Part shown: positions 17,858 through 27,013 of the stretch, piece after piece | Position numbering within the stretch: the first letter of the stretch is position 1 | Layout: the number at the start of each line of letters is the position of its first letter | NCBI GenBank assembly: GCA_947493005.1 | Contig: CANLOY010000001.1 | Coordinates: forward strand, 620,001 to 684,000 | DNA from: an uncultured Roseivirga sp. | Lineage (GTDB): Bacteria > Bacteroidota > Bacteroidia > Cytophagales > Cyclobacteriaceae | DNA length: 64,000 bases | Direction: 5' to 3' | The notes under the pieces: model-generated | Seen by the model: only the letters and a program-made list of their open reading frames with translations | The model's database searches: none | What the model was told of the DNA's origin: nothing | Made by a program: the position numbers and the translations under genes

Positions 17858-18574
17858 ATGCTATTGAATAAAACGGTCGATGTAATCATCCCCTTTTATA
17901 ATGAATCGGGAAATGTCATGAAAGCTCATGAAAATGTAGTACGACTGGAAAGCATATTCAATATTAAAAACTACATCTATATTAATAATGGCTCAAAAGA
18001 CGGAACTTTTGAAGAGCTCAAATGGCTGGAGCAAAAGCATATTAAAATCAAGGTGATAAGCATCAAAGAGAATATCGGGTATGGAAATGGCTTTAAGAAA
18101 GGGTTCGAATTCAGTAAATCCGATCTAATAATTACAAATCATGCTGATCAGCAGTTTGATGCCTTCCATTTTTTTTCAGGGATTTCCGATGAATTATCAA
18201 AATTAAGTGAAGGTTGCTCCATATTCCCTTTAAGAAAGGGAAGACCACGGGTGGCTACTTTCTTTACTCTCATACTCAGATCTATACTTTCAATAAAATT
18301 AGGTACAAGACTGAAAGACTTTAACGGACAACCTAAACTCATCGATACTGCTTCAATTTCTCTACCAATCAATGATTTCCCAGACAATTTCTCTTTTGAC
18401 CTTATGCTCTATATTACCACGGGTAAGAAACGATTTTTTCCTATTTTTGAGAAGCCTCGAAAACTTGGTAAATCAAGTTGGAATCATGGTATAACATCTA
18501 AATTCTCTTTGTTCATTAGCTACCTTAAAAGTGCAAAAAAGATCAAAAAGCTAATAAAACAGTCACCAAAATGA
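17858..18574 (+). CDS. GT2 glycosyltransferase (polyprenol-phosphate sugar synthase-like)
   Basis: A GT2 enzyme of 238 residues from ATG 17858, or 260 from a TTG at 17792. It shows VDVIIPFYNESGN, NNGSKDGT, ENIGYGNGFKKGFE and a metal-site variant NHADQQ where most DPM/ArnC-like enzymes have DADLQ. DFNGQPKLI near the C-terminal part is typical of the DPM1/GtrB-like group. Such enzymes usually load a sugar on undecaprenyl phosphate for use by a GT-C membrane enzyme. Its stop codon overlaps the start of exactly such a gene (ATGA at 18571-18574), which implies translational coupling and a shared pathway. This fits a lipid-linked donor supplied to the downstream enzyme, by inference. Confidence 0.82.
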   Translation: MLLNKTVDVIIPFYNESGNVMKAHENVVRLESIFNIKNYIYINNGSKDGTFEELKWLEQKHIKIKVISIKENIGYGNGFKKGFEFSKSDLIITNHADQQFDAFHFFSGISDELSKLSEGCSIFPLRKGRPRVATFFTLILRSILSIKLGTRLKDFNGQPKLIDTASISLPINDFPDNFSFDLMLYITTGKKRFFPIFEKPRKLGKSSWNHGITSKFSLFISYLKSAKKIKKLIKQSPK

Positions 18575-20688
18575 CTAAGGCTATTCGTGATAATCGATCC
18601 AAGAGGTTCTCTGATTTTTTGTATTATACGCTGGCACTTCTAATCCTATTAATCTACACCCAAGGTTTCTTTTGGGTCGATGATTCAAGGATAATCTTTC
18701 AGGTAGTAGAGAATCTATATCAAGGATTTGGCCCAGTTTACACTCAGGGAGATCGGTTCCAAGCCCACTCAAGTCCACTTTGGGTATATTATCTGTTTTT
18801 TTTTAGAGTATTTACTTCTGACTATTCTCACATTACATTACTTAGCTCTGCTCTTCCATTAATCAGTGTGATTCTATGGTTTAGGTTTAAATACTATAGC
18901 CATAGTTTTTTCTTCTTGTTAGTATTATTCTTATCAAACGTACTGTTTAGTTTCTGGGGTAGCGGACTGGATAACCCATTGGCTTATACGCTAATGACTA
19001 TACTCATCTATGCATTTTCTAAAGAAAAGGTTAAGCTGTTTATTTTTATTTCTGCCTTACTTCTTGTCAATAGACTCGATGCAGCTTTGTATATCGTACC
19101 ATTGGCATTTTGGTTTATCAGCAAATTATCGTTGAAGGAAAATATTATCAACTTCATTAAGTTCGGCTGGCCGTTTTACCTGCATCTGATATTTTCTTTT
19201 GTATACTACGGAAGTATCTTCCCCACTACCTACTATGCTAAAATTGCCAGTATTAGTATTACAATGGAAGAACGCATCACCACACTCGCTAAGTATACGC
19301 TTCCCATCATTGCTCATAGTCCTCTAGATGTAATCTTAATTCTTGCCCCATTTTTACTTTTTCTCATCTTTCAGAGTAAGTTTCTTAAAAGTGACAAACA
19401 CAAAGTTTTACTCGGGCTTACTTCATGCTCTCTAATGCTATTCTATACTTTTTGGGTGGGGTTTGATCAGTTCAACCCCCGACTTTGGGGAGTACCATTG
19501 TTCTTTGGTCTTTTGTTAGTTTTCGATTTTTTTACACCTCTCCTGCATCAAAAAACCAAAGAGAGTAAAATTAGGGCTTCAATTCCTATAGCCATTGCCT
19601 TGATCATTACTTTAACCATTGCCTTCAATTCAACCTACCTGCCTATCAACAAAATCAAACTCATGCGCCAAAAGGACAGCCTACCAATTTTAGAATATAA
19701 CAGCGACTTAAATATGTTTGCCGATATTCAGGTGGCAAGTTCGGAGCTTAGAATACTAAATGGGAAGCATAAGGAGAAATTAGAGAGACCAGAGATGTCT
19801 CCGCATATAGTGAGTATGGTTTCCGAAGCTGGAACCGTATTGGAAATCGGATCAAATGTTCATCTGGTTGATAAGAATGGACTGGCTGACCCATTGATGG
19901 CTAGAATAAGATCTACTCAGCCATACTATGCCCCCGGTCACAACTATAGACCTATCCCAAGAGGGTATCCTGAAACGCTGATAACAGGAACGAATCAAAT
20001 AGTAAATCCAGCACTGGCCGCTTATTATGATAGGCTTAAGAATGTAATCTCAGGTAAAATATTATCGGCCAGCAGATTTAAAGATATCCTGTACCTCATG
20101 AAGCACAAGGTACCTGTTGACCCTAACGACCCAAAATATGCCGGAGACTTCCTATCACCAAAAGAGTATGAGCAAATTTTTGAAGAGGACTATGGGATTT
20201 ACAAACAGCTCAACGAGTTTGAAAGTGAATTCAGGTATTATAGTCTGAATGGAAAGAAGTCTAAAGGTTTTACCTCAGGCTACTGGAGCGTTGACAAACT
20301 ACTTCCATCGAGCACTCAAAACACAGCTCATGATCACTTAAGAGCCAATTTAAATGACTCCAAAAAATTAGTTAGCTCAGGCCCCTTCCAGTACTTGCGC
20401 CACGGAGTATATGTTTTTGAAATCGAATATAAAAGTTCACTACCGGAGAATACCTCAGCTGGTACATGGGAGGTCTCAGTCATGGCGGGAAGTGAACATG
20501 AAGTAAATCTGAAAAAGGGAGAAATCTCAGGAACAGAAGGCACAGCATATAAAATTTCTAACAGCTTTACGTTGGGAACTTCATTAGATATGACAAAATT
20601 GAACATTAAAACCTTTGTAGAAGAAGGGCAAAATTTAACTGTAATAGGCATCAGACTTACTAAGTTGAAAGCATCGGATGACCGTTAA
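18571..20688 (+). CDS. AftB-like GT-C integral membrane glycosyltransferase
   Basis: A 705-residue protein with about 9-11 hydrophobic segments in residues 15-360, then a ~340-residue extracytoplasmic C-terminal domain. The first loop has VDDSRIIFQ, the usual place of the GT-C catalytic acid pair, followed by FQAHSSPLW. SGLDNPLAY, NRLDAALYI and GSIFPTTYYAK match the pattern of mycobacterial AftB-like enzymes that use polyprenol-phosphate arabinose. It probably moves a sugar from a lipid carrier to a glycan on the periplasmic side. It overlaps the GT2 gene by 4 bp (ATGA), so the pair likely makes and uses the same lipid-linked sugar. The C-terminal domain resembles a beta-rich carbohydrate-binding region. 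The sugar is unknown; arabinose is not established. Confidence 0.75.
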   Translation: MTKAIRDNRSKRFSDFLYYTLALLILLIYTQGFFWVDDSRIIFQVVENLYQGFGPVYTQGDRFQAHSSPLWVYYLFFFRVFTSDYSHITLLSSALPLISVILWFRFKYYSHSFFFLLVLFLSNVLFSFWGSGLDNPLAYTLMTILIYAFSKEKVKLFIFISALLLVNRLDAALYIVPLAFWFISKLSLKENIINFIKFGWPFYLHLIFSFVYYGSIFPTTYYAKIASISITMEERITTLAKYTLPIIAHSPLDVILILAPFLLFLIFQSKFLKSDKHKVLLGLTSCSLMLFYTFWVGFDQFNPRLWGVPLFFGLLLVFDFFTPLLHQKTKESKIRASIPIAIALIITLTIAFNSTYLPINKIKLMRQKDSLPILEYNSDLNMFADIQVASSELRILNGKHKEKLERPEMSPHIVSMVSEAGTVLEIGSNVHLVDKNGLADPLMARIRSTQPYYAPGHNYRPIPRGYPETLITGTNQIVNPALAAYYDRLKNVISGKILSASRFKDILYLMKHKVPVDPNDPKYAGDFLSPKEYEQIFEEDYGIYKQLNEFESEFRYYSLNGKKSKGFTSGYWSVDKLLPSSTQNTAHDHLRANLNDSKKLVSSGPFQYLRHGVYVFEIEYKSSLPENTSAGTWEVSVMAGSEHEVNLKKGEISGTEGTAYKISNSFTLGTSLDMTKLNIKTFVEEGQNLTVIGIRLTKLKASDDR

Positions 20689-20722
20689 TACCAATTAAAA
20701 CGAATACCCAAAACAATTTAAT

Positions 20723-21118
20723 ATGAGAATCTGTATCGACCTGGACGGAGTAATTGCTCAGTTCAAAAAAGAGGGACAAACCTATGCCGATGTAGCACCT
20801 GTTGACGGTGCCATAGAGAAATTAAAAAGCCTAAAAGAAAACGGACATTATATAATTATTTTCACGGCACGCCACATGAAGACCTGTGATGGCAACGTGG
20901 GTAAAGTTAATGCCAGGATTAGTTTACAAACGCTGGATTGGTTAGACAGGCATGAAGTGGTTTATGATGAGATTTTCTTTGGTAAGCCCTGGGCAGAAGT
21001 ATATATAGATGACAACGCCTTTAGGTTTGAAAACTGGAATGATATTGATGGCAGTGGTGAAACACTTCCGGTATCTAACGAAAAAACAAAAGACCTTAAT
21101 CAAAAACTCGGTTCATGA
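20723..21118 (+). CDS. HAD-superfamily phosphatase, capsule type
   Basis: A compact 131-residue HAD protein without a large cap domain. Motif I is ICIDLDGVI at the N-terminus (nucleophile DxD), motif II IIIFTARHM near 50, and motif IV VYIDDNAFRF near 93. A lysine, FFGKPWAE, stands at the motif III place. Small HAD proteins of this kind are found in capsule loci next to sugar nucleotidyltransferases, where they dephosphorylate a sugar phosphate or related intermediate. It is the last gene of the + run that includes the nucleotidyltransferase at 17048, and lies 34 bp after the GT-C gene. Substrate unknown. Confidence 0.8.
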   Translation: MRICIDLDGVIAQFKKEGQTYADVAPVDGAIEKLKSLKENGHYIIIFTARHMKTCDGNVGKVNARISLQTLDWLDRHEVVYDEIFFGKPWAEVYIDDNAFRFENWNDIDGSGETLPVSNEKTKDLNQKLGS

Positions 21119-21147
21119 CTCCACCTCTACTCTAAGCCTAGTGAGTT

Positions 21148-22287
21148 TTACTTGTCAATCAACGGTAATAGTAACTCACTAATTTTCTCGGCTCTTATTT
21201 GGTTGCCTAAAAAATTGAAGTGCATACCGTCCGTGAGCCACTCATCTTCAAGAGACAATTCCTTCTCTAAGTCTAGCAGTGGCACACCGTTGTCTTTGCT
21301 TAAATCTCGAATTATGTCATTGTGCTCTAAAATACATTCTTGAAAAGCTTCCAGCTTAAGCTCCGTAACATAGGATGGGTGAGTTTTGGAATAGGTAAAA
21401 GTAGAAAAGACTACCTGGGTGCCATTTGATCTTGCAACCTCGACCAACATTTTCAGATTTCTGTGAAAGAAAATGGGCTTATTTACTTTCAACATCATAT
21501 CGACAGGAATTGTATCGAAAATCCCTGAAGGATATGTGTTATTCCTCAATTGCTTTTCTAACGCAACACTATGATTGGATTCTGGTATTTTGACAACATT
21601 GTTCCAACTAGTTTCGGGGCTGATGACTCCTGCAAAGATCAGCGGAACCCGAATAATACTTAAACTGCTGATGCCTTTATATTCAGGAGATGACTGAACG
21701 GTGTAGGAACCAGACTGATCTGCTTTATAGGCTTCAGGTGGCCAGACTGCACGAGTCCAAATATCATTAACCGCATGGTAGACTAACAGCATATCTGGAT
21801 TTAAGTCTTCAATTTTGGTCAAGTAGTTTATGTAAGATTGCAGAGAATTATAGCCTCTTACCCCTGCATTGATCACTTCGACATGAACCCCGGACTCATT
21901 TAATTTTTTCTCCAGCAAAAACGGATACGAATGTTCATAGTCATCCACACCGGTACTATAAGTAGTAGAACCACCAATGCAAACTATTCTAAAGGTGCTG
22001 TCTGGTTTATCTTTAAGAATTTCTTTGCCCCTGAATCCAAGACTATTATGCACATTAACTCCATTATTATAATTGGGTGTGTTTTCATAGCCCAGATAGA
22101 AATGAGGCATGACAACAGGCTTTATAAACCTCTTTTCAATCATGCTTCTGGAAGCATAAATCTGAAATCTCTGTGTGTCAGCAAAGTGAATAAGATAAAC
22201 CCTCAATGCGACCTCACAAATAGTCAATAAAAACAGGCTATATGCTAGCCAACCCAAGACCTTTTTTTCTCTTTTTGTCAATTTCAT
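21148..22287 (-). CDS. Membrane-anchored SGNH/GDSL hydrolase-like protein
   Basis: A 379-residue protein with one N-terminal membrane segment (about 10-30) and a periplasmic SGNH-fold domain. Block I is VCIGGSTTYSTGV near 105 with the nucleophile serine. INAGVRGYNS, near 140, is the glycine block, and YHAVNDIWT near 168 holds the asparagine. WLTDGMHFNFLGN, near 350, holds the catalytic Asp-x-x-His. All four blocks are present, so it should be an active esterase or acyltransferase-type enzyme. In glycan loci such proteins add or remove acetyl groups from sugars. It is separated by ~80 bp from the GT2 gene at 22368 on the same strand. The bond it acts on is inferred. Confidence 0.82.
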   Translation of the reverse strand: MKLTKREKKVLGWLAYSLFLLTICEVALRVYLIHFADTQRFQIYASRSMIEKRFIKPVVMPHFYLGYENTPNYNNGVNVHNSLGFRGKEILKDKPDSTFRIVCIGGSTTYSTGVDDYEHSYPFLLEKKLNESGVHVEVINAGVRGYNSLQSYINYLTKIEDLNPDMLLVYHAVNDIWTRAVWPPEAYKADQSGSYTVQSSPEYKGISSLSIIRVPLIFAGVISPETSWNNVVKIPESNHSVALEKQLRNNTYPSGIFDTIPVDMMLKVNKPIFFHRNLKMLVEVARSNGTQVVFSTFTYSKTHPSYVTELKLEAFQECILEHNDIIRDLSKDNGVPLLDLEKELSLEDEWLTDGMHFNFLGNQIRAEKISELLLPLIDK

Positions 22288-22367
22288 GATTCACTTAAAA
22301 CTCTCGTTTCAATAATTAACATGAGTGTTATCAAGTTATTTTTTTTTCAGAGTAATTATTAAACAAT

Positions 22368-23111
22368 TCAACTGAAAAGCTGAGAAATCTTCCTAATCGG
22401 CTTGAGCAGAATAGTATAAGGCGCAGGGCTAAGACCATTACTCTTCCATGCCCTATAATCTTCTTTAAGTGAGGAGAGGCGTTTAGAAATACCCCCATCG
22501 CTATTACCTTTATTTCTCATCTTCACTAAAACCTCAGGGATATAAAAAGTACTAATCTCCTTTTTATACAGAAATCTTAAAATGAGTTCATAATCTCCTG
22601 AAATCTTAAAAGAGCTATCGAACAAGCCGTATTTATTATAAACCTCTTTTTTAACAAAAAAAGATGGATGCGGAATTGCCCATCCAAATTTGAATTTGTT
22701 TTTGAAAAATCCTCCTGATTTCCAATTACGATAAACCTTACCTATGTTATCACGATGTACATAGTGTAAATCACCATAAACTGAATCTGTGCCTTCAGTA
22801 AGAAAACAATTGGCTACTTTTGAAAGTACTCCAGTATGACTATAGAAATCATCAGAATTGATAATCGCAACAATATCTCCAGTAGTATAAGAAATAGCTT
22901 GATTCATGGCATCGAAAATACCTGAATCATTTCCTTCAATAAGTTTTATCGCTTTACCGAAAGATTTGATAATAGGGATGGTCTGGTCTGTAGATCCCCC
23001 ATCAAATATAATGTATTCAATATCTGCGTAATCCTGTACTAAAACACTTTCAATGGTATCAGAAATGGTAGATTCACTATTAAGACAAACTGTAACCAGA
23101 GAAATCTTCAT
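22368..23111 (-). CDS. GT2 glycosyltransferase (intact paralogue of 612-1391)
   Basis: A 247-residue GT-A enzyme of the WcaA-like group. MKISLVTVCLNSE is the donor-binding strand, FDGGSTDQT follows, INSDDFYSH holds the metal-binding aspartates (about 85), and SGDYELILRFLY near 175 has the catalytic-base region. FGWAIPHPSFFVKK is a conserved acceptor-side loop. The start at 23111 is preferred to an ATG five codons upstream (MKQIL), since the first strand begins directly after. It lies 34 bp downstream of the epimerase at 23145, on the same strand, and is probably in one operon. The truncated copy at 612-1391 has the same motifs. Confidence 0.85.
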   Translation of the reverse strand: MKISLVTVCLNSESTISDTIESVLVQDYADIEYIIFDGGSTDQTIPIIKSFGKAIKLIEGNDSGIFDAMNQAISYTTGDIVAIINSDDFYSHTGVLSKVANCFLTEGTDSVYGDLHYVHRDNIGKVYRNWKSGGFFKNKFKFGWAIPHPSFFVKKEVYNKYGLFDSSFKISGDYELILRFLYKKEISTFYIPEVLVKMRNKGNSDGGISKRLSSLKEDYRAWKSNGLSPAPYTILLKPIRKISQLFS

Positions 23112-23144
23112 AAGGATTTGCTTCAATCTATACTATATAGCAAA

Positions 23145-24134
23145 TCAGCTCGAAACGAGTAAGCTCTCATTCTGATTAACATTTACTTGTTCAACTATCC
23201 AATTATATGTTTTCGTCAGCCCTTCTTCAAGTGTAAGTTGAGGTTCCCAACTCAGTTTTTCAAAAATCAATTTATTATCTGAGGTACGTCCTCTAACACC
23301 CTGAGGACCTTCAATATGTTTGATTTTAAGTGACTTCCCCGAAATATTTATATAAAGTTTGGCTAGGTCATTAATAGATATTAAAAACTCCGATCCAATG
23401 TTTACAGGTCCATTGAAATCTGACTTTACCAATTTATAAATGGCATCAATACAATCATCAATATAAAGAAACGAACGGGTCTGCTCACCATCACCCCAAA
23501 CTTCGATCTCATCTAAATTTTTGGCTTGTACCACCTTTCTTGCTAATGCTGCTGGCACTTTTTCTTTGCCTCCATCATAAGTGCCTTCAGGTCCAAATAC
23601 ATTGTGGAATCTAGCTACTTTCACGTCAATGCCGTGGTTTCTCATAAATGAAGCATACAGCCTCTCACTAAACAGCTTTTCCCAACCATATTCGCTGTCA
23701 GGCTCTGCAGGATACGCAGAATCTTCGGCACAATTCGGGTTATTAGGATCTAGTTGATTGTACTCTGGATAGATACAGGCTGATGAGGAATAGAATATCG
23801 TTTTTACTCCCGCTTTTACAGACGCATGAAGCAAGTTTAGGTTAATCATCGCTGAATTGTGCATTACATCAGCATCATTATCCCCCGTAAATAAATAGCC
23901 TGCACCGCCCATATCAGCTGCCAACTGATAAACTTCATCAATATGGTCTTCTAGCAGACTAGCTACCAATACTGGATCTCGCAAATCTCCGATAATAAAT
24001 TCATCTGCGGTACTTTCACTAAACTCTGGGTATTTTAGATCAACACCCCTTACATAGTATCCTTCATTTTTCAAGAAGGTCACCAAATGGCTCCCAATAA
24101 ACCCACCTGCGCCACATACTAGTACACGGTTCAT
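23145..24134 (-). CDS. GDP-mannose 3,5-epimerase-like SDR enzyme (copy 3)
   Basis: A 329-residue paralogue, closest to the copy at 3039: both have GVDLKYPEFSES, QLAADMGGAGYLFTGD, YNQLDPxNPNC and KVPAALARKV. The cysteine motif is SSSACIYPE and the catalytic motif YGWEKLFSERLY. It is followed by the GT2 gene 34 bp downstream, so the epimerase may feed a donor to that enzyme. Like the others it should convert GDP-mannose to an L-sugar nucleotide. Three closely related copies in one locus suggest gene duplication or exchange between sub-clusters. Confidence 0.83.
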   Translation of the reverse strand: MNRVLVCGAGGFIGSHLVTFLKNEGYYVRGVDLKYPEFSESTADEFIIGDLRDPVLVASLLEDHIDEVYQLAADMGGAGYLFTGDNDADVMHNSAMINLNLLHASVKAGVKTIFYSSSACIYPEYNQLDPNNPNCAEDSAYPAEPDSEYGWEKLFSERLYASFMRNHGIDVKVARFHNVFGPEGTYDGGKEKVPAALARKVVQAKNLDEIEVWGDGEQTRSFLYIDDCIDAIYKLVKSDFNGPVNIGSEFLISINDLAKLYINISGKSLKIKHIEGPQGVRGRTSDNKLIFEKLSWEPQLTLEEGLTKTYNWIVEQVNVNQNESLLVSS

Positions 24135-24675
24135 ACGTTTCTGATTTTATAAGTAAGTTGAGCAAAACTACTGGCTGAGAATTGTAAACATAAGAAGACA
24201 ATGTAAAAAGACAAAGACAAACGCTACTCATTCTATCAATTACAACAAAGAAAATGAGAGCTTCTAAAAATGAAAACCCATTCAGGTTATGATACTAGAT
24301 TTTTTACATTAAAAAGATGTCTTTTTCTAAGAAGACTGATCAAAGTTCAATAGGATAGTCATGGTAGAAGAAAAGATGATCAGCCATAAACACTCATCAA
24401 TGTATAAAGAAAGACCAAGTTTGTTTTCTGTTATCTCAAACTTCTATTGACTTTCCAACTTCACATATCAATACCATACTTTACGTATTTCATTCGTTTG
24501 AATAGACAAGCCATAATGCATACCATTTGACTTATGAAAAGTCGCAATAATGCACCCGTAGTTTTTCACTCATATTAAAGAGAATATCTGCACAGGAGTG
24601 ATATATTAGTGCTTTGTTCTGATGAGTATTTCATTCATTGATTTGATAGGGTGCCCAATCAGTTTATAATATGTT
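24135..24675. other. Intergenic region, no gene seen
   Basis: A 541-bp A+T-rich stretch between the divergent epimerase (copy 3) and the broken gmd gene. It must hold promoters for both, but no exact Bacteroidota -7/-33 pair was found by eye. The longest tidy frame (ATG near 24361) gives only about 29 residues and is not supported as a gene. Confidence 0.5.
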
Positions 24676-25715
24676 ATGAAAACAGCACTTATCTCTGGAA
24701 TTACTGGACAAGATGGCTCTTATTTGGCAGAATTATTACTCCAAAAAGGCTATATAGTTCACGGAATCAAGCGTAGATCTTCTTCATTTAATACAGAGAG
24801 AATCGACCACATTTATCAAGAACCACAAGCGCCTAACCCAAAGTTCACACTTCACTATGGAGATCTTACTGATGCCACCAATATTATTAGGATTATTCAG
24901 GAAGTAGAACCTGACGAAATCTATAACTTGGGAGCTCAAAGCCATGTAAAAGTGAGTTTTGAAACTCCTGAGTACACGGCCAATAGCGATGCTCTTGGTA
25001 CATTAAGGATATTGGAAGCTATCAGAATTTTGAGACTTACTAAAAAAACCCGATTCTATCAGGCCTCTACTTCTGAAATTTTTGGGAAAGTACAACAAGT
25101 TCCGCAGAGTGAGCAAACACCATTTCACCCTAGAAGCCCCTATGGAGTAGCCAAACTATATGCGCACTGGATTACAGTAAACTACAGAGAGGCCTATGGC
25201 ATGTACACTGCTAGTGGCATACTTTTCAATCATGAAAGCCCAAGGCGTGGTAAAACATTCATTACTAGGAAGGTAACTAGAGGTGTAGCGGCTATTAAGT
25301 TGGGGATGAAAGATTGTCTGTACGTGGGCAATTTAAATTCAGAAAGAGATTGGGGAGACGCTCGGGACTATGTTAAAGGTATGTGGCTCATGTTGCAACA
25401 GGAGGAACCAGATGATTATGTACTGGCTACTGGCAGAAAACACAGCGTCAGGACATTGATAGAAATAGCATTCAATGTTGTGGATGAAGAGATAGAATGG
25501 AGAGGAAATGGTCTTGATGAAATCGGTGTCTTGAAAAGTTCAGGGCGAACCGTTATAAAAATAGACGAGAAGTACTGAGACCATCTGAGGTTGATGCTCT
25601 GGTAGGTGATGCTTCAAAAGCTAGGGAAAAGTTGGGTTGGGAACCCAAAATAAGTTTTGAAGAAATGGTAAGTGAGATGGTATTAATTGATCATGAACAA
25701 CTAGTAAAACTTTAG
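24676..25715 (+). pseudogene. gmd: GDP-mannose 4,6-dehydratase with 3' frameshift
   Basis: GDP-mannose 4,6-dehydratase makes GDP-4-keto-6-deoxy-mannose, the precursor of GDP-fucose, GDP-rhamnose and others. The frame from 24676 shows [23 protein letters not shown], the catalytic STSEIFG and [10 protein letters not shown], and [10 protein letters not shown]. It stops at 25578 after VIKIDEKY, whereas the family goes on with F-R-P-x-E-V-D. That continuation is found in the +1 frame right after: RPSEVDALVGD, KLGWEPKISFEEMV, ending at 25715. One base is missing near 25576 (TACTGAGA in place of TAC-TTN-AGA). The truncated product lacks about 45 C-terminal residues that shape the substrate pocket. 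A real mutation, programmed shift or sequencing error are all possible. Confidence 0.85.
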
Positions 25716-25852
25716 ATTAGCCTCTTACAGATAAGCTCGCATTAGCCAAGAAGATATTTGGCGAAGGAAGTTGTTTATTATTGTCATGAATCTTCATCTA
25801 CCATCTAGATAGCATTAAAAATTTTACTAGTAAAAAGCTCCAAGTGAATTTC

Positions 25853-26968
25853 ATGAAAGAAGTGCTCAATAAGTATGACAAAATCTATGTAATTAAAGCA
25901 CCACTAACTGGAGCTGGATTTGGTGCTATAATACTCAATGTATTGAGCCATTTAAGATATAGTAAAAGAGCTAACTATTATCCTGTGGTAAACTTCGATA
26001 ACAGTTGGGACAATCCGTATGCTGATCCTTCTCTTCATGATAATTTCTGGCACCACTACTTCGAACCAGTGATGTCATATTCAAGCAATGATCTAAAAAA
26101 GTATGCGGCTGAAATTAATGACTCTACGGCAGATGATTCTATTTTCTCCATGCCTTACGAAACGTTTGTTGAACTGGTTGAGGAACATCCTGATAGTGTT
26201 TACAGTTTTACCTTTGGGAAGTGGCGATTTGCGAAAAATTTGGACCTTGATGAATGGTACAAGGAGCAACGAAGAAAAGGCCGAGAAACCGTAAAGGAGT
26301 TCATTAGACCCAAGGCACATATTGTTGACAAGGTAAACAGTTTTTATAAACAACACCTAAAAGGCTCTTTTGTACTTGGATTACATGTCAGAGGTACGGA
26401 TATGAATTATGGCGCGGTTGTAGCGCCTGCTGAATACTTTAAGCATATTGATTCTTACATAAAGCAGCATGCTGATCTGAAAATCTTTCTGGCAACCGAT
26501 CAGGTTCAGTACCTAGAGGTTTTTCAGGACAAATATGGCGAAAGGGTATATTATACTAACTGTCTGAGGTCGGAAGATGAAATAGCCCCATTTAAAATGG
26601 AGAATGCTTCTCCCTATCAAAAGGGAGAAGAAATACTTCTTGATATTCTCTTATTAGCTAAATCGGATTTTTTAATTAAAAGTGCTTCTAATGTAGGTGA
26701 AATGGCCATATACTTTAGTGAAAACCTAGAGTGTCTTGATCTTGCTTATAAAAAAAGGTATGCGTACGGAGAGGATTATGCAGATAATTGGGATACTAAT
26801 GCAAATACAGTTGCATGGAAACTAATGGAAGGACGCAAACTGGATGAATTATCAGAAGATGCTCATCACTATAACAAATTCTTTGCATTAAAGGCAAGGG
26901 TCATAAGGTCATATATAAGTCTAAAAAGAGTAGGGGGAAAGTTAAAAGCAAAGTGGCTCAATATTTAA
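25853..26968 (+). CDS. FUT8/NodZ-like glycosyltransferase (copy 5)
   Basis: A ~371-residue copy, closest to copy 1 at 5626: both share GAGFGA, the C-terminal KKRYxxGxDY and the N-terminal PVVNFD/PVVNYD. Motif I is VLGLHVRGTDMNYG (near 180), motif II IFLATDQVQYLEVF, motif III GEEILLDILLLAKSDFLIK with SASNVGEMAIYF. HHYFEPV near 65 matches the N-terminal signature. The start is taken at ATG 25853; a GTG three codons upstream is possible. It follows the broken gmd gene by ~140 bp, and ends 46 bp from a convergent gene. The donor may be a GDP-L-sugar; this is inferred from family and from the epimerases nearby. Confidence 0.8.
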   Translation: MKEVLNKYDKIYVIKAPLTGAGFGAIILNVLSHLRYSKRANYYPVVNFDNSWDNPYADPSLHDNFWHHYFEPVMSYSSNDLKKYAAEINDSTADDSIFSMPYETFVELVEEHPDSVYSFTFGKWRFAKNLDLDEWYKEQRRKGRETVKEFIRPKAHIVDKVNSFYKQHLKGSFVLGLHVRGTDMNYGAVVAPAEYFKHIDSYIKQHADLKIFLATDQVQYLEVFQDKYGERVYYTNCLRSEDEIAPFKMENASPYQKGEEILLDILLLAKSDFLIKSASNVGEMAIYFSENLECLDLAYKKRYAYGEDYADNWDTNANTVAWKLMEGRKLDELSEDAHHYNKFFALKARVIRSYISLKRVGGKLKAKWLNI

Positions 26969-27013
26969 TGAATAAAACGCATAAAACAATCACCATTCGT
27001 TAATGGTCTCCAT

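Noticed and set aside
24361-24450. A short frame starting MVEEKMISHKHSS that recalls the sulfotransferase start MISHKH
   Set aside because: Only six residues match, the frame ends after ~29 codons, and nothing of the PAPS-binding loop follows.
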